Made by a program: the position numbers and the translations under genes
Part shown: piece by piece, positions 16,915 to 25,922 of the stretch
Layout of the letters: the number at the start of each line of letters is the position of its first letter
Position numbering within the stretch: position 1 is the first letter of the stretch
Source of the DNA: Brevibacillus migulae
Lineage (GTDB): Bacteria; Bacillota; Bacilli; Brevibacillales; Brevibacillaceae
Length of the DNA stretch: 64,000 bases
Assembly (NCBI RefSeq): GCF_004521915.1
Contig: NZ_SDKD01000007.1
Coordinates: 62,001 to 126,000, forward strand
Reading direction: 5' to 3'
The notes under the pieces: model-generated
What the model was told of the DNA's origin: nothing
Database searches by the model: none
Seen by the model: only the letters and a program-made list of their open reading frames with translations

Positions 16915-17058
16915 AAATGCCTCCTAAATCGATAGGATTTTCGTGAAAGAAATGTCAAAAACTGAAAATTATAACTGTTTGCAACCCTCTTTCATTTGAA
17001 AATTTTTTCCTGTATACTACAGAACATCTATTCGCACTTTGAAAGGAGGGTCACCATC

Positions 17059-18321
17059 ATGGCATGGTTACAAAACTTGATTACCCGTTATGATACCGCC
17101 ATTTGGATCCGTGTGATCGGCACGATTTTAACTACCTTTGCCGGCTTTATGCTTCGTCCTTTCCTGGCGATCTACCTGTTTGACAAGCTGGAAGGAAATC
17201 TGATCATGTCCGCGGTGGTCGTCGGTCTTCAGCCGCTGACCGGGATCATCTCCAGTCTGTATTCTGGCGGATTAGCAGACCGTTACGGACGAAAGCCCCT
17301 GATGATCGTTGCACTTATTATTGAATCCGTTTCCATGCTTGGCTACATCTGGGCCGATTCCCTTTATACCTTCGCTTTCCTCACCATTTTGAACGGTGTT
17401 GGGGCATCGCTGTTTTGGCCGGCAGCCAGCGCCCAGGTCACCGATGTTGTTCCCGAGGAAAAACGAAGCGAAGTGTTTGCCCTCCTGCATACCGCATTGA
17501 ATATCGGCGCTGCGGCAGGCCCGTTGATCGGGGTGGCCATCTACAAGGTAAATCCCAGCATCGCATTCGGCATCTGTTCGTTGGCACTCTTCCTGTATTG
17601 TCTGTTGATCATCTGGAAGGTGCCGGAAACATTGCCGAGACTCGTAAATCGTGATCAAGCGGAAGCAAATCCGTCCGCCAAAAAGGAAACGAAACAGCCG
17701 AAAATCAAGATTCGGGAGCATCCGACCATCTTCCTGATAACGCTGGCGGCGATTCCAGTCTCCCTGCTCTACTCACAGGTAGAAGTCATTCTCCCGCAGC
17801 AGCTAAAAACCTTGTTTCCCGACTATCTCATGGTTTTCGCCACTCTCATGACCATCAACGGCCTGATGGTCGTATGCACCCAGCTGTTGATCGCCCGTTA
17901 TGCGGAACGGTTCCCAGCTCAGAAAGTCATTCTTCTCGCCTACAGCTTGCTTGCGATCGTCGGTTTCGGCTATGGCTGGGCGCCCAGCTTCGCCATCTTC
18001 GTTGCGGTCGAGATTATCTTTACGCTTGGCGAAATGCTGAATGGTCCGCAAATTCAAAAGGCCGTATCGGTCCTGGCACCACCTGAGTATCGCGGGCGTT
18101 ACTTCTCCATCTTCGGGGCCAACTGGGGAATCACCGGCACGATCGGACCATCCTTGGGCGCACTCTGTTTTACCGAGCTTGGCGGCAACTACTGGTTTTC
18201 GATGATTGGCGTTCTCTTGTTGGTGGCCGCAGTATTCCAATACCGTCTCGTCTCGACCGCCATGCGCAAACAAGATCTTCCTGCCAGCCAGGCACAACCG
18301 GAAACTTCAGCCGTGATGTAA
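17059..18321 (+). CDS. MFS transporter, drug-efflux type
   Basis: 420-residue protein with twelve predicted membrane segments and motif A of the major facilitator superfamily (GGLADRYGRKP) after segment 2. A central cytoplasmic loop is rich in Lys and Glu. Likely a proton-driven exporter. Start ATG 17059 follows AAAGGAGG; upstream in-frame codons overlap the promoter (TTTCAT and TATACT with a 17-base gap near 17008-17036). Divergent from marR, the usual arrangement for a MarR-controlled exporter; substrate unknown. Confidence 0.9.
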   Translation: MAWLQNLITRYDTAIWIRVIGTILTTFAGFMLRPFLAIYLFDKLEGNLIMSAVVVGLQPLTGIISSLYSGGLADRYGRKPLMIVALIIESVSMLGYIWADSLYTFAFLTILNGVGASLFWPAASAQVTDVVPEEKRSEVFALLHTALNIGAAAGPLIGVAIYKVNPSIAFGICSLALFLYCLLIIWKVPETLPRLVNRDQAEANPSAKKETKQPKIKIREHPTIFLITLAAIPVSLLYSQVEVILPQQLKTLFPDYLMVFATLMTINGLMVVCTQLLIARYAERFPAQKVILLAYSLLAIVGFGYGWAPSFAIFVAVEIIFTLGEMLNGPQIQKAVSVLAPPEYRGRYFSIFGANWGITGTIGPSLGALCFTELGGNYWFSMIGVLLLVAAVFQYRLVSTAMRKQDLPASQAQPETSAVM

Positions 18322-18344
18322 GCAAATCCTCAATAGAAGCCTTC

Positions 18345-18373
18345 ACTAGCACAGCTCATGTGCTAGTTTTTTA
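18345..18373 (+). terminator. Terminator after MFS gene
   Basis: CTAGCACA / TGTGCTAG arms around GCTCA, followed by TTTTTTATTT. Confidence 0.88.
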
Positions 18374-18381
18374 TTTGGCCT

Positions 18382-18642
18382 CTACTCCTTCTTTTGCTTT
18401 TCCTGATTCCATTGCTTCAATTGATCAATGGTTTTTTGAATGTCGGCCTTCGCCTGTTGATGCTCGGGTTCACTCCCCCAATGCTGGACCAGCGGAGGCA
18501 TGACTTTTTGAATATGGCTGTAGATGCACCAGTTTTTTACCATATCGATTCGCTCAGGAGTCGCTTCCCCCGTCAGCAGCTCCGTGAATTTTTCCAGCAA
18601 TCCTTCCAATTCCGGTATGTTCGTTTTTGGTTGCTCGCTCAT
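18382..18642 (-). CDS. Small DUF2573 (YusU-like) protein
   Basis: 86-residue soluble, largely helical protein. LEKFTELLTGEATPERIDMV and IYSHIQKVMPPLVQHW resemble the Bacillus YusU family (DUF2573), which has no known function. Start ATG 18642 follows GGAGGGGAAAAG. It is convergent with the MFS gene and stands alone. Family assignment is from memory of the pattern only. Confidence 0.7.
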   Translation of the reverse strand: MSEQPKTNIPELEGLLEKFTELLTGEATPERIDMVKNWCIYSHIQKVMPPLVQHWGSEPEHQQAKADIQKTIDQLKQWNQEKQKKE

Positions 18643-18779
18643 TCTTTTCCCCTCCAAGTCCTTCTATCCTTTACGCATCTTACTGAGATTCCATATAAAA
18701 TGCAAGGGCTTCCTCCGCATGTAATTGGAACATTTTGGGGAGACTTTGAAACACAAATACCAGGACGGGAGTGTTTGGT

Positions 18780-19850
18780 ATGCCTCGCATTCTATCTGTT
18801 GGTACGGCCGTTCCTCCCCATACCGTTTCGCAAGAGGCTTCCCGCCAGTTTACCCAACAGCTTTTCCAGGAGACCTTTCCTGATATCGATCGTTATCTGC
18901 AGGTGTTTGCCAACAGCCGTGTTGAAAAGCGGCATTTTTGTGTCCCGCTTACCTGGTTTTCCTCCCCGCACACCACCATGGAAAAAAATCAGCTCTATAT
19001 CGAACATGCTTGCCAGCTTGGGAGAGAAGCGATTACCCGTTGTCTCGAAAAAGCTCACCTGTCCGCAGAAGACATCGATTGCTTGCTGGTAGTTTCCAGC
19101 ACCGGCATCTCAACCCCCAGCATTGATGCGCGGCTTATCAATCTGCTTCCCCTGCGCGAGGATCTAACCCGCATACCGCTCTGGGGACTTGGCTGTGCGG
19201 GCGGAGCCATGGGGCTTTCGCGAGCGGCTGATTATGCACGTGCCTTTCCACAATCTTTGGTGCTGCTGCTCTCGGTTGAATTATGCGGCCTTACATTTGT
19301 CCATAATGATCGCTCCAAAAGCAATCTGATCGCCACCTCTCTTTTTGCGGACGGGGCTGCAGCTGTCCTTGTCGCTGGTGACGAATTTGCTGCTGGACAC
19401 ACAGGTCATCTGACAGCGCCCCGTATTTCCGGCTCGCGCACCGTGACCTGGAAAGATTCGCTTGATGTCATGGGCTGGGATGTGACCGACGATGGATTGA
19501 AGGTCATTTTTTCCCGGGATATTCCTACCCTGGTCAAGCTACGCATGAGAGAGGCTGTTGATCAGTTCTTGGACCGGCATCAGACGACTTTGCCACAGAT
19601 CAGCCGCTTTGTGCTGCATCCGGGCGGCGCCAAGGTGCTCACTGCCTATCAGCACAGTCTGGACATCGAACCCGGACGGCTGCAGACCGCTCATGAGGTG
19701 CTGCAAGCTTATGGTAATATGTCTTCTCCCACGGTGCTGTTTGTGCTGGAAAAAGAAATCGAGCGCAGCTGGCAGTCCGGTGAAAAGGGACTGGTCGCCG
19801 CGCTCGGTCCAGGCTTTAGCTGTGAATTACTCTATTTGCAACAGGAGTGA
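18780..19850 (+). CDS. bpsA: Type III polyketide synthase (alkylpyrone/alkylresorcinol synthase)
   Basis: 357-residue chalcone-synthase-fold enzyme that extends long-chain acyl-CoA with malonyl-CoA. The catalytic triad is complete: Cys139 in GLGCAGG, His280 in VLHPGGAK and Asn313 in YGNMSSPT. The neighbouring methyltransferase gene gives the same pair as Bacillus subtilis bpsA-bpsB, which makes triketide pyrones and their methyl ethers. ATG 18780 is chosen with GGGAG upstream; GTG 18771 is possible. The product is probably a membrane-associated alkylpyrone (inference). Confidence 0.9.
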   Translation: MPRILSVGTAVPPHTVSQEASRQFTQQLFQETFPDIDRYLQVFANSRVEKRHFCVPLTWFSSPHTTMEKNQLYIEHACQLGREAITRCLEKAHLSAEDIDCLLVVSSTGISTPSIDARLINLLPLREDLTRIPLWGLGCAGGAMGLSRAADYARAFPQSLVLLLSVELCGLTFVHNDRSKSNLIATSLFADGAAAVLVAGDEFAAGHTGHLTAPRISGSRTVTWKDSLDVMGWDVTDDGLKVIFSRDIPTLVKLRMREAVDQFLDRHQTTLPQISRFVLHPGGAKVLTAYQHSLDIEPGRLQTAHEVLQAYGNMSSPTVLFVLEKEIERSWQSGEKGLVAALGPGFSCELLYLQQE

Positions 19851-20414
19851 ATGCAATTGCGCATCTTTTTTGGCATCGTGATCCTGATTGTCATCCTGCA
19901 GCGGCTTGTCGAGCTGCGCCTCGCCAAGCAAAACCGCGACTACATCTTATCGCAAGGGGGGCACGAAGCTGGAGCGTCGCATTACAAATACATCGTCCTG
20001 CTGCACATCCTGTTTTTTCTCTGTCTGATGGTGGAGGGCGGGTCCCGTCAACAGCTTCCGGCATGGTGGTGGGCGCCGTTTGCTGTCTTTCTCCTCGCCC
20101 AAGCGGGACGCTATTGGTGCATCCGCACCCTCGGCCGCCATTGGAATACGAGGATCATGATCCTTCCCGGTACTTCCCCGATCAGACGCGGGCCGTATCG
20201 TTACCTGCGGCACCCCAATTACTGGGTCGTCACGATCGAGCTGCTGGCCTTGCCGTTATGCTTTGGCGCTTTTTACACGGCCGTGCTGTTTCCGGTGAGC
20301 AATCTGCTCCTGCTTGGACTGATTCGCATCCCCATCGAGGAACATGCCCTGCATTCGCTGAACTCGCAGGATCAAGCGGTGGAACCGACGCTTAACGAAG
20401 ATTCTCCGGATTGA
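19851..20414 (+). CDS. bpsB: Isoprenylcysteine-methyltransferase-like O-methyltransferase
   Basis: 187-residue integral membrane methyltransferase with about four to five hydrophobic segments and the ICMT-family block GPYRYLRHPNYW near the centre. In Bacillus the homologue BpsB (YpbQ) methylates alkylpyrones made by BpsA. The start follows the bpsA stop with no gap, so the two are coupled. The last 23 bases overlap the 3' end of the convergent aminopeptidase gene. Confidence 0.88.
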   Translation: MQLRIFFGIVILIVILQRLVELRLAKQNRDYILSQGGHEAGASHYKYIVLLHILFFLCLMVEGGSRQQLPAWWWAPFAVFLLAQAGRYWCIRTLGRHWNTRIMILPGTSPIRRGPYRYLRHPNYWVVTIELLALPLCFGAFYTAVLFPVSNLLLLGLIRIPIEEHALHSLNSQDQAVEPTLNEDSPD

Positions 20415-21504
20415 GGCACTCCAGCTCCGGTATGACAAATCGGCCATTTTTGCGGATCAGTCTGCCGTCGAAGTAAATTTCTCCGCCGCCCCATTCTTCG
20501 CGCTGGATGCACACCATATCCCAGTGTACGGACGACTTGTTTCCGTTGTAGGCATCCTCATAGCAAGAGCCAGGCGTGAAATGGAAGCTGCCATCGATCT
20601 TTTCATCAAACAGGATGTCTTTCATCGGATTTTGGATAAACGGATTGACCCCTATCGCAAATTCACCGATATAGCGCGCTCCCTCGTCGGTATCCAAAAT
20701 CTCGTTGATCCGCTTGGTATCATTCGCTGTAGCTTCGATGATCTTTCCATCCTTGAATGTGAGGGAAACATTTTCAAACGTATACCCCTCATACGGAGTG
20801 GGGGTATTGTAGGTGAGCACGCCATTGACGGAGTCACGTACGGGCGCCGTATATACCTCTCCGTCTGGAATATTTAACTGTCCATCGCATTTCACGGCAG
20901 GAATACCCTTGATCGAGAAGCTCAGATCTGTTCCTGGACCGGTAATCCGCACTTGATCGGTCTGATTCATCAAGTCTACGAGATGATCCATCGCTTTTGA
21001 CATTTTGGAGTAATCCATCGTACATACCTGGAAATAAAAATCTTCAAATGCTTCCGTGCTCATATTGGCCAACTGCGCCATCGATTCATTCGGATAGCGC
21101 AGGACCACCCATTTTGTCCCTGGTACACGCACATCGATGACAGGACCCTGGACCAATTGGGAGTAAAGGCGCTGGCGATCCGATGGAACATCGGCAAGCT
21201 CGTTGATGTTGTCCCCGCTGCGGATGCCGATATAGCAATCCATTTGTTTCATCAGGCTGATTTCAGCTTCCCGCATCACGTCCAGCTGTTCTTTTTCCGC
21301 TCCCATCAACAGCTCTCTTTGAATCTCAGGGTGCACATGCTGGATGAAGGGTCTGCCGCCTGCCGCATAAATTTCGCGAATTATCGCTTTTACGAACATT
21401 GGGACATGCCCCACCACATTCAGCAGAACGTTCTCCCCCGGTTGAACGCGGGTCGAATAATTGACCAATACATGCGCCAATTTTTGTAAGCGCGGGTCCA
21501 TCAT
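20392..21504 (-). CDS. M29-family metallo-aminopeptidase
   Basis: 370-residue cytoplasmic aminopeptidase of the AmpS/AmpT/PepS family, removing N-terminal residues with a two-metal centre. Family blocks are GEFAIGVNP, GSFHFTPGSCYEDAYNGNK and the metal-ligand His-Asp in SVHWDMV near the C-terminus. Start ATG 21504 follows AAGGAGTG; the 23 codons upstream in frame are probably not translated. Its 3' end overlaps that of bpsB in convergent orientation, so transcripts of the two can pair. Confidence 0.9.
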   Translation of the reverse strand: MMDPRLQKLAHVLVNYSTRVQPGENVLLNVVGHVPMFVKAIIREIYAAGGRPFIQHVHPEIQRELLMGAEKEQLDVMREAEISLMKQMDCYIGIRSGDNINELADVPSDRQRLYSQLVQGPVIDVRVPGTKWVVLRYPNESMAQLANMSTEAFEDFYFQVCTMDYSKMSKAMDHLVDLMNQTDQVRITGPGTDLSFSIKGIPAVKCDGQLNIPDGEVYTAPVRDSVNGVLTYNTPTPYEGYTFENVSLTFKDGKIIEATANDTKRINEILDTDEGARYIGEFAIGVNPFIQNPMKDILFDEKIDGSFHFTPGSCYEDAYNGNKSSVHWDMVCIQREEWGGGEIYFDGRLIRKNGRFVIPELECLNPENLR

Positions 21505-21600
21505 ACAAAAAACACTCCTTACCTGTTTTTTAGCAAGAACTAGGCTACGATACTTTCCATTTTGCGGAAACAAAATCGTTCAGTCAATAAAAAAATTTTT

Positions 21601-21645
21601 GCAGAAAAAACCTCTCCAGCGATACATGCGGAGAGGTTTTTCTGC
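21601..21645. terminator. Bidirectional terminator
   Basis: GCAGAAAAAACCTCTCC (21601-21617) pairs with GGAGAGGTTTTTCTGC (21630-21645). It lies downstream of the small minus-strand gene at 21663 and upstream of the aminopeptidase gene. Confidence 0.8.
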
Positions 21646-21662
21646 CACAGCCTGTTCTGCCC

Positions 21663-21833
21663 TTATGATGAATGTTCTTTCGTCATAGCTGAAAGCCCGG
21701 ACAAGTTTAAGCGATCATCCATCGTCCCAGCCATGTACACGTGATTCAGCTGCTCCTGTGTGATCGCCAAACCTTCCCACGCAGTGCCATCGTCATACTC
21801 ATTTCCGTCCCCATTTTGCGGATACCCACTCAT
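21663..21833 (-). CDS. Small YozQ/DUF4025-like protein, 56 aa
   Basis: Short acidic protein behind a strong ribosome site (AAAGGAGGAGG). Its middle, EGLAITQEQLNHVYMAGTMD, matches the core of the 84-aa protein at 37051-37305 (GLAVTHEQVSDDYMEGTNDG), so the two are paralogues of a small-protein family found in spore formers. This copy lacks the longer N-terminal part. Function unknown. Confidence 0.75.
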   Translation of the reverse strand: MSGYPQNGDGNEYDDGTAWEGLAITQEQLNHVYMAGTMDDRLNLSGLSAMTKEHSS

Positions 21834-21930
21834 TGCTCTACCTCCTCCTTTTACCAATCGCTCTTAGTATGAGCATGCCTTTCCGGTTTTACCCAAGAAA
21901 AACGATGGGACAAGTTACTATACATACCTG

Positions 21931-21960
21931 TTGACTTTCTTGCTAATCCAGCGCTATGAT
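21931..21960 (+). promoter_or_regulatory. Promoter for small-protein pair
   Basis: TTGACT (21931-21936), 18 bases, TATGAT (21955-21960): a strong sigma-A-type promoter 47 bases upstream of the start at 22007. Confidence 0.7.
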
Positions 21961-22006
21961 TTTACATACAAACAATTGGTGTAGAAAAAAAGGAGGTAGA
22001 TGAACA

Positions 22007-22285
22007 ATGTTTGAAATCCTCGACCTTCTTTTTGACAGCTACTACCCGGTGCTTTACCTGCTTTCCGGCATAACTGCTACTTTTCTGTTCACCCGGCAGC
22101 GTACGCTCACTTTTTTTACGGAAGTACACTCGCCATCAGTTAGCCGAAAGCATGATCGGCCAGAACTCGTCAAAGTGGAGTCGTATCCGGATGGAACCTT
22201 GTTCAACCTTGCCTTTCGACTCACAAGAATGAGGCAAACACCAAATCGCACGGATGATGCTGACTTTTATCTCCCCGCTTTCTGA
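22007..22285 (+). CDS. Small membrane protein, 92 aa, unknown
   Basis: Not recognised. The N-terminal 30 residues form one hydrophobic segment (YYPVLYLLSGITATFLF), followed by a basic, Pro- and Ser-containing tail. GGAGG lies 10 bases before the ATG and a good promoter precedes it. A second small gene follows at 22334, probably on the same transcript, ending at the 22501-22543 terminator. Confidence 0.55.
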   Translation: MFEILDLLFDSYYPVLYLLSGITATFLFTRQRTLTFFTEVHSPSVSRKHDRPELVKVESYPDGTLFNLAFRLTRMRQTPNRTDDADFYLPAF

Positions 22286-22333
22286 GAAAATGACGGTGAG
22301 CCAATCACGTTCAGAAAAAGGGAGGAATTTTGA

Positions 22334-22468
22334 ATGATCAGCAAGTGGATTGGAGAAAGTTTGATTTTTGTGATCGCTCTGCCGATTTTCGCTTTTCAAA
22401 CGGCGGAAGGTCTGTTGGGATTAATCGAGGTCTTTGGACAGATATCTGAATATACGCGGATGAAATAA
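22334..22468 (+). CDS. Very small membrane protein, 44 aa, unknown
   Basis: ATG at 22334 preceded by GGGAGG at 8 bases. The peptide MISKWIGESLIFVIALPIFA, then FQTAEGLLGLIEVFG and ISEYTRMK, is a single membrane helix with an amphipathic tail. Its spacing (48 bases after the 92-aa gene) and strong ribosome site favour a real gene. No family recognised. Confidence 0.55.
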   Translation: MISKWIGESLIFVIALPIFAFQTAEGLLGLIEVFGQISEYTRMK

Positions 22469-22489
22469 AGAAAGGATCATAACTGACAC

Positions 22490-22610
22490 TCAAATAGCAG
22501 CCTTAGTTCGGTATTCCACCGGACTAAGGTTGTTTCGTTTTTTGCCTGAAATCTGTTGTTATGGGAAACGCGCATGTATTCATGAATAGCGGGGATATCA
22601 CTCGTGCAGC
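22490..22610 (-). pseudogene. IS3-family transposase C-terminal remnant
   Basis: Read on the minus strand, one frame gives DIPAIHEYMRVSHNNRFQAK and, after a frameshift, NNLSPVEYRTKAAI and a stop. This is the characteristic end of IS3/IS150-group OrfB integrases (IHEYI...NNERFQ...LSPVEYRTKAA). Only about 40 codons remain, with no inverted repeats or catalytic DDE core, so it is a relic. The transcription terminator at 22501-22543 is built from its last codons. Confidence 0.75.
22501..22543 (+). terminator. Terminator within IS3 remnant
   Basis: CCTTAGTTCGG (22501-22511) pairs with CCGGACTAAGG (22519-22529), one G-T pair, followed by TTGTTTCGTTTTTT. It ends the small-protein unit upstream. Confidence 0.75.
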
Positions 22611-22664
22611 TTAGAATCTCTCTACAACTGCTTACTGGATATGCTGAATTTTTACCCAATGAGA

Positions 22665-22725
22665 AAATCCCCTCCAGGTTAACTGTAAGTGCTCCTGCTT
22701 CTTACAGTCTACCTGGAGAGGATTT
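22665..22725. repeat. Large inverted repeat, probable terminator
   Basis: Two 25-base arms (22665-22689 and 22701-22725) pair with 3 mismatches around an 11-base loop. On the minus strand the hairpin is followed by TTTTCTC and lies just past the RDD gene, so it can terminate it. The outer ends (AAATCCCCTC / GAGRGGATTT) resemble those of the structure at 29714-29781. Confidence 0.75.
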
Positions 22726-22750
22726 CCGGGAATATTCCTTGTCGTACAAC

Positions 22751-23554
22751 TTACACGCGCCAGTCATCCTTAACTTGCTCATAAACTGCCAGCAAAAACG
22801 GAATCGACTTCGTCTCAGCGACGGTCCGGTTATCACCGATTCCCTTTTCATAAAAATGGACCGCGATCTGAAAACCAAGCTGTCTCTTTTTCTCCTCGGA
22901 CAAAAGGGGAAGCCGCTCGAGGAAAGCTGAGAGCATCAGCCAATCCTTGTGGTCCATTCGATCCTTCGCTTCTTGATCCAGATGAACGATGACCTGCTCA
23001 TGCTTCCATCTGTCCCACTCTTTGGCTGCCCGCTTGTTGCCTGCGCTCATCCGACTTTTCCCCTCACGCACTACGATCGTACCCGCTACCAGGTCCCCGA
23101 TGCGCTTATCCTGCGGATGGAAAAAGCTGACGAGGGAACCGAGCAGATAGGCAAACGGCAAATTATCGATCATGCGAAACAGATTGCGGATCAAGACGGC
23201 CAGAAACGTGACGGACTGTCCATTTTCCCGGATCACGCGCAATCCCATCAGCCGTTTTCCCAAAGTCTGTCCTCCATTAAAATATTCCATCAGTGTGAAA
23301 TAGCCGGTATTGAGCAGAAAGAGGCCAAGCAGCACGATGGCGAAAGCATAGCCGTTGGGTTCATTTAAAAATCCGTCCGTACTTCCACTTACTACTATAC
23401 TTGCCAGAATAAATAAAGTAACATTAACCAATGTGAGGAGAGTTACGTCGACCAGATAGGCGACCGCCCTGCTCCCCACTCCGGCTGTCTGGAATTGCAA
23501 GCGCACCTGCTCAGGTGTCATCACTGAGGCTAGCCGATCAAGACGTTCGTTCAT
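22751..23554 (-). CDS. RDD-family membrane protein
   Basis: About 267 residues. The first half is an RDD domain: GSRAVAYLVD, then three to four membrane segments, GQTLGKRLMGLRVI and RIGDLVAGTIVV. The C-terminal 90 residues are soluble, charged and helical. RDD proteins are poorly characterised membrane proteins, some linked to ion transport. It is divergent from the SpoIIM-like gene and part of the membrane module to the right. ATG 23554 follows AAGGTGG; GTG 23563 is possible. Confidence 0.85.
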   Translation of the reverse strand: MNERLDRLASVMTPEQVRLQFQTAGVGSRAVAYLVDVTLLTLVNVTLFILASIVVSGSTDGFLNEPNGYAFAIVLLGLFLLNTGYFTLMEYFNGGQTLGKRLMGLRVIRENGQSVTFLAVLIRNLFRMIDNLPFAYLLGSLVSFFHPQDKRIGDLVAGTIVVREGKSRMSAGNKRAAKEWDRWKHEQVIVHLDQEAKDRMDHKDWLMLSAFLERLPLLSEEKKRQLGFQIAVHFYEKGIGDNRTVAETKSIPFLLAVYEQVKDDWRV

Positions 23555-23604
23555 TTTGTCCACCTTATTTCATTGGATTTCGCAGTGTCGAAAGGAGTCC
23601 TGGC

Positions 23605-24585
23605 ATGGAAATCACCCTATTTCTCAAAGAAAACCGAGCAACCTGGGCACAGCTGGAACGATTGCTCGAACGTTTTCATAAGCATCCCAATCGGGTCACC
23701 GCTGAGGAAATCGATCAAATGACTACGCTATATAAAAAGGTATCTTCTCATCTCGCCTTTATGCGCACGTATTATCCCCAGGATGAAACCACCCTGTATT
23801 TGAACCAGCTGACGGCACAAGCCCATAATGTGACATTCAAGCAGGCCTACAGCAGTCCAAACCGTCTCTGGCAGTTTTTCCAGACCTATTTTATCCGCTT
23901 GATCGAAGCGAGGCTTGGATTTATCGGCATCGCGACGCTGCTCTTCCTGCTTGGCGGAGCTTTCGGGTTTGCCTCCGTTTATACCGATCCATTGAACCTG
24001 TATGCCATCCTTCCCGCAGAAATTGCGGAGAACGTCGATCCCCACCGACTCGGGGAGGGGCATGATCAGATCAACAGCCCGGTCATCTCGACCACGATCA
24101 TGGTCAACAATATGCAGGTCGCGATGCTAGCTTTTGTCAGCGGCATTACATTTGGCCTCTTCACCCTTTATCTGCTGCTTTATAACGGGTTGATTATCGG
24201 CGCGCTGGCCGCCTTGTTCCTGCATGCAGGCAAAACCTACGAATTTTGGGCGTATATCCTGCCACACGGCATCATTGAATTAACGGCGATCTTTATCGCA
24301 GGCGGTGCCGGCTTGTATATGGGCTACCGTATGCTCGTGCCCGGCAGATTCTCCCGCAAGCATCAGCTTCTCCAGGCTGCGAAGGAATCCGCCCAGCTCT
24401 TGCTTGGCACGCTGCCTTTGTTTGTCATCGCAGGGGTGATCGAAGGGTTTGTGACTCCTTCTGCTCTCTCCCTGGAGGTAAAATACCTCTTTGCCGGGCT
24501 TACTCTGCTGCTCTTGCTGGCAGCCTATTTATACGGTACGCTGCGCAAGTCTCAAAGCACCTCTCTGGATTTGAGCTCAAGATAA
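23605..24585 (+). CDS. SpoIIM-like (DUF95) integral membrane protein
   Basis: 326 residues: a soluble helical N-terminus of about 110, then five or six membrane segments with the DUF95 pattern (NNMQVAMLAFVSGITFG, LPHGIIELTAIFIAGGAGL). It belongs to the stage II sporulation protein M family but is the longer type encoded beside RDD, DUF58 and MoxR genes, not the engulfment SpoIIM itself. ATG 23605 follows AAAGGAG. Its last 34 bases overlap the convergent DUF58 gene. Confidence 0.85.
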   Translation: MEITLFLKENRATWAQLERLLERFHKHPNRVTAEEIDQMTTLYKKVSSHLAFMRTYYPQDETTLYLNQLTAQAHNVTFKQAYSSPNRLWQFFQTYFIRLIEARLGFIGIATLLFLLGGAFGFASVYTDPLNLYAILPAEIAENVDPHRLGEGHDQINSPVISTTIMVNNMQVAMLAFVSGITFGLFTLYLLLYNGLIIGALAALFLHAGKTYEFWAYILPHGIIELTAIFIAGGAGLYMGYRMLVPGRFSRKHQLLQAAKESAQLLLGTLPLFVIAGVIEGFVTPSALSLEVKYLFAGLTLLLLLAAYLYGTLRKSQSTSLDLSSR

Positions 24586-25922
24586 CTGTTTACTACCGAT
24601 AATGCCAACTGATCGGCCGGAACGTCCAGCACCTGGATGCCCTGGGCGATCATTTTTTGTTTATAGTGGTTGCGTTCGTGTAAAAACTTGCGGGCCATGC
24701 TTTTGATATAGGCATCCTTTTTCGTTTGCAGCGGAATTCGGCTCCAGGCAAACAGCAAGGGATCTTGCAGGGATAGAAGCAGCAGCGCATGTGTTTTGCG
24801 CAGTCTCAACAAATATGCCTGCAGCTGATCCTCCAGTAGATAGCTTTCCATATCGGAAAACAGCACCAGCATGCTCCGTTTTTTCAAATAACGATGCAGA
24901 TAGGATAAGGCGATGGCATGGTTCGATTCGACAAAATCACTCCGCAAATCGTAGACCGTTTCAATGATGGTATGGAGATGCGCGATGCCCCGATTCGGGG
25001 GTATATAGGCCTTGATTTCACTTGAGTAAGCAAGCACCGCCACTTGATCCCCCTGACGCAGCGCAACAGCCGCCAAGGTCAAAGCCGCCTCCAAAGACCG
25101 ATCGAGCTTTACCCTTGAATCCAGCTCCACCCCCATCATACGTCCACAATCAAGCAGGATCGTGACAATTTTCCCCCGCTCGGGACGATACAGATTGGTC
25201 ATCAGCTTGCCGGCCCGCGCAGTCGCCGACCAGTTCACTTTGCGCGGATCGTCATCCGTGACATATTCACGAATAGCGTGGAACTCTGTACCTGAGTTCT
25301 GTCGCTTGTAAATCCGCTGGCCATCCAACACGAGACTTTCCTGCATGGAGGCCAGATACCCCCGAACGGCAGATAGATCCGGCAAGACCTTGATCGCTTG
25401 CTCCTGAGAAATTTTTATCTGCTTTTCCCACAACCCAAGCCATCCGCTGAAGCGCACGTACAAAAAAGCGAAGACGTATTTTCCGCGCTCCTGCCCAACC
25501 GTCTGATACTGCAATGCGGCTCGCTTCCCCTGCACACGGGACACTAGCGGTTCCATCGGGGCAAAAACCAGTGGCAAATCATCCAGGATGCGGATCAAGA
25601 TCGTTTGTCCGCTTGCGTTATGCACCTCAATCCCGATTTCGACCGGTTGCCCGATATCCACCTCTTCCGGCAAGCTTCGAGTGACCTGAATCTCCCTGCG
25701 CTTGGGCATCGTGATCCAATCCAGCAGGCTCAGCAGAAACAGCGCGCCATTTGTGATCCACAGCAAATAGGTCCCCGCTCCAAGCGCGTAACCGATTGCT
25801 ACTGCCAATGCACCAGCAAAGGCAAGGACGATCATTTTCTTTGTCGGAAGTACGAAGTGATGGAACAAATGCCTAGCGAGGAACTGGAATAGCGGCGAGC
25901 GTTTCTTGGATGATCTGGTCAC
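24552..25922 (-). CDS. DUF58 protein
   Basis: 456-residue protein with two membrane segments near residues 30-70 and the DUF58 signature REYVTDDDPRKVNWSATAR. The following region looks like a von Willebrand A fold (ILLDCGRMM). DUF58 proteins act with MoxR ATPases; the usual idea is chaperone-like maturation of cell-surface complexes. GTG start at 25922 has GGAGGGAGG upstream and lies 50 bases inside the MoxR gene, so the two are translationally coupled. Confidence 0.88.
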   Translation of the reverse strand: MTRSSKKRSPLFQFLARHLFHHFVLPTKKMIVLAFAGALAVAIGYALGAGTYLLWITNGALFLLSLLDWITMPKRREIQVTRSLPEEVDIGQPVEIGIEVHNASGQTILIRILDDLPLVFAPMEPLVSRVQGKRAALQYQTVGQERGKYVFAFLYVRFSGWLGLWEKQIKISQEQAIKVLPDLSAVRGYLASMQESLVLDGQRIYKRQNSGTEFHAIREYVTDDDPRKVNWSATARAGKLMTNLYRPERGKIVTILLDCGRMMGVELDSRVKLDRSLEAALTLAAVALRQGDQVAVLAYSSEIKAYIPPNRGIAHLHTIIETVYDLRSDFVESNHAIALSYLHRYLKKRSMLVLFSDMESYLLEDQLQAYLLRLRKTHALLLLSLQDPLLFAWSRIPLQTKKDAYIKSMARKFLHERNHYKQKMIAQGIQVLDVPADQLALSVVNSYLELKSREVL

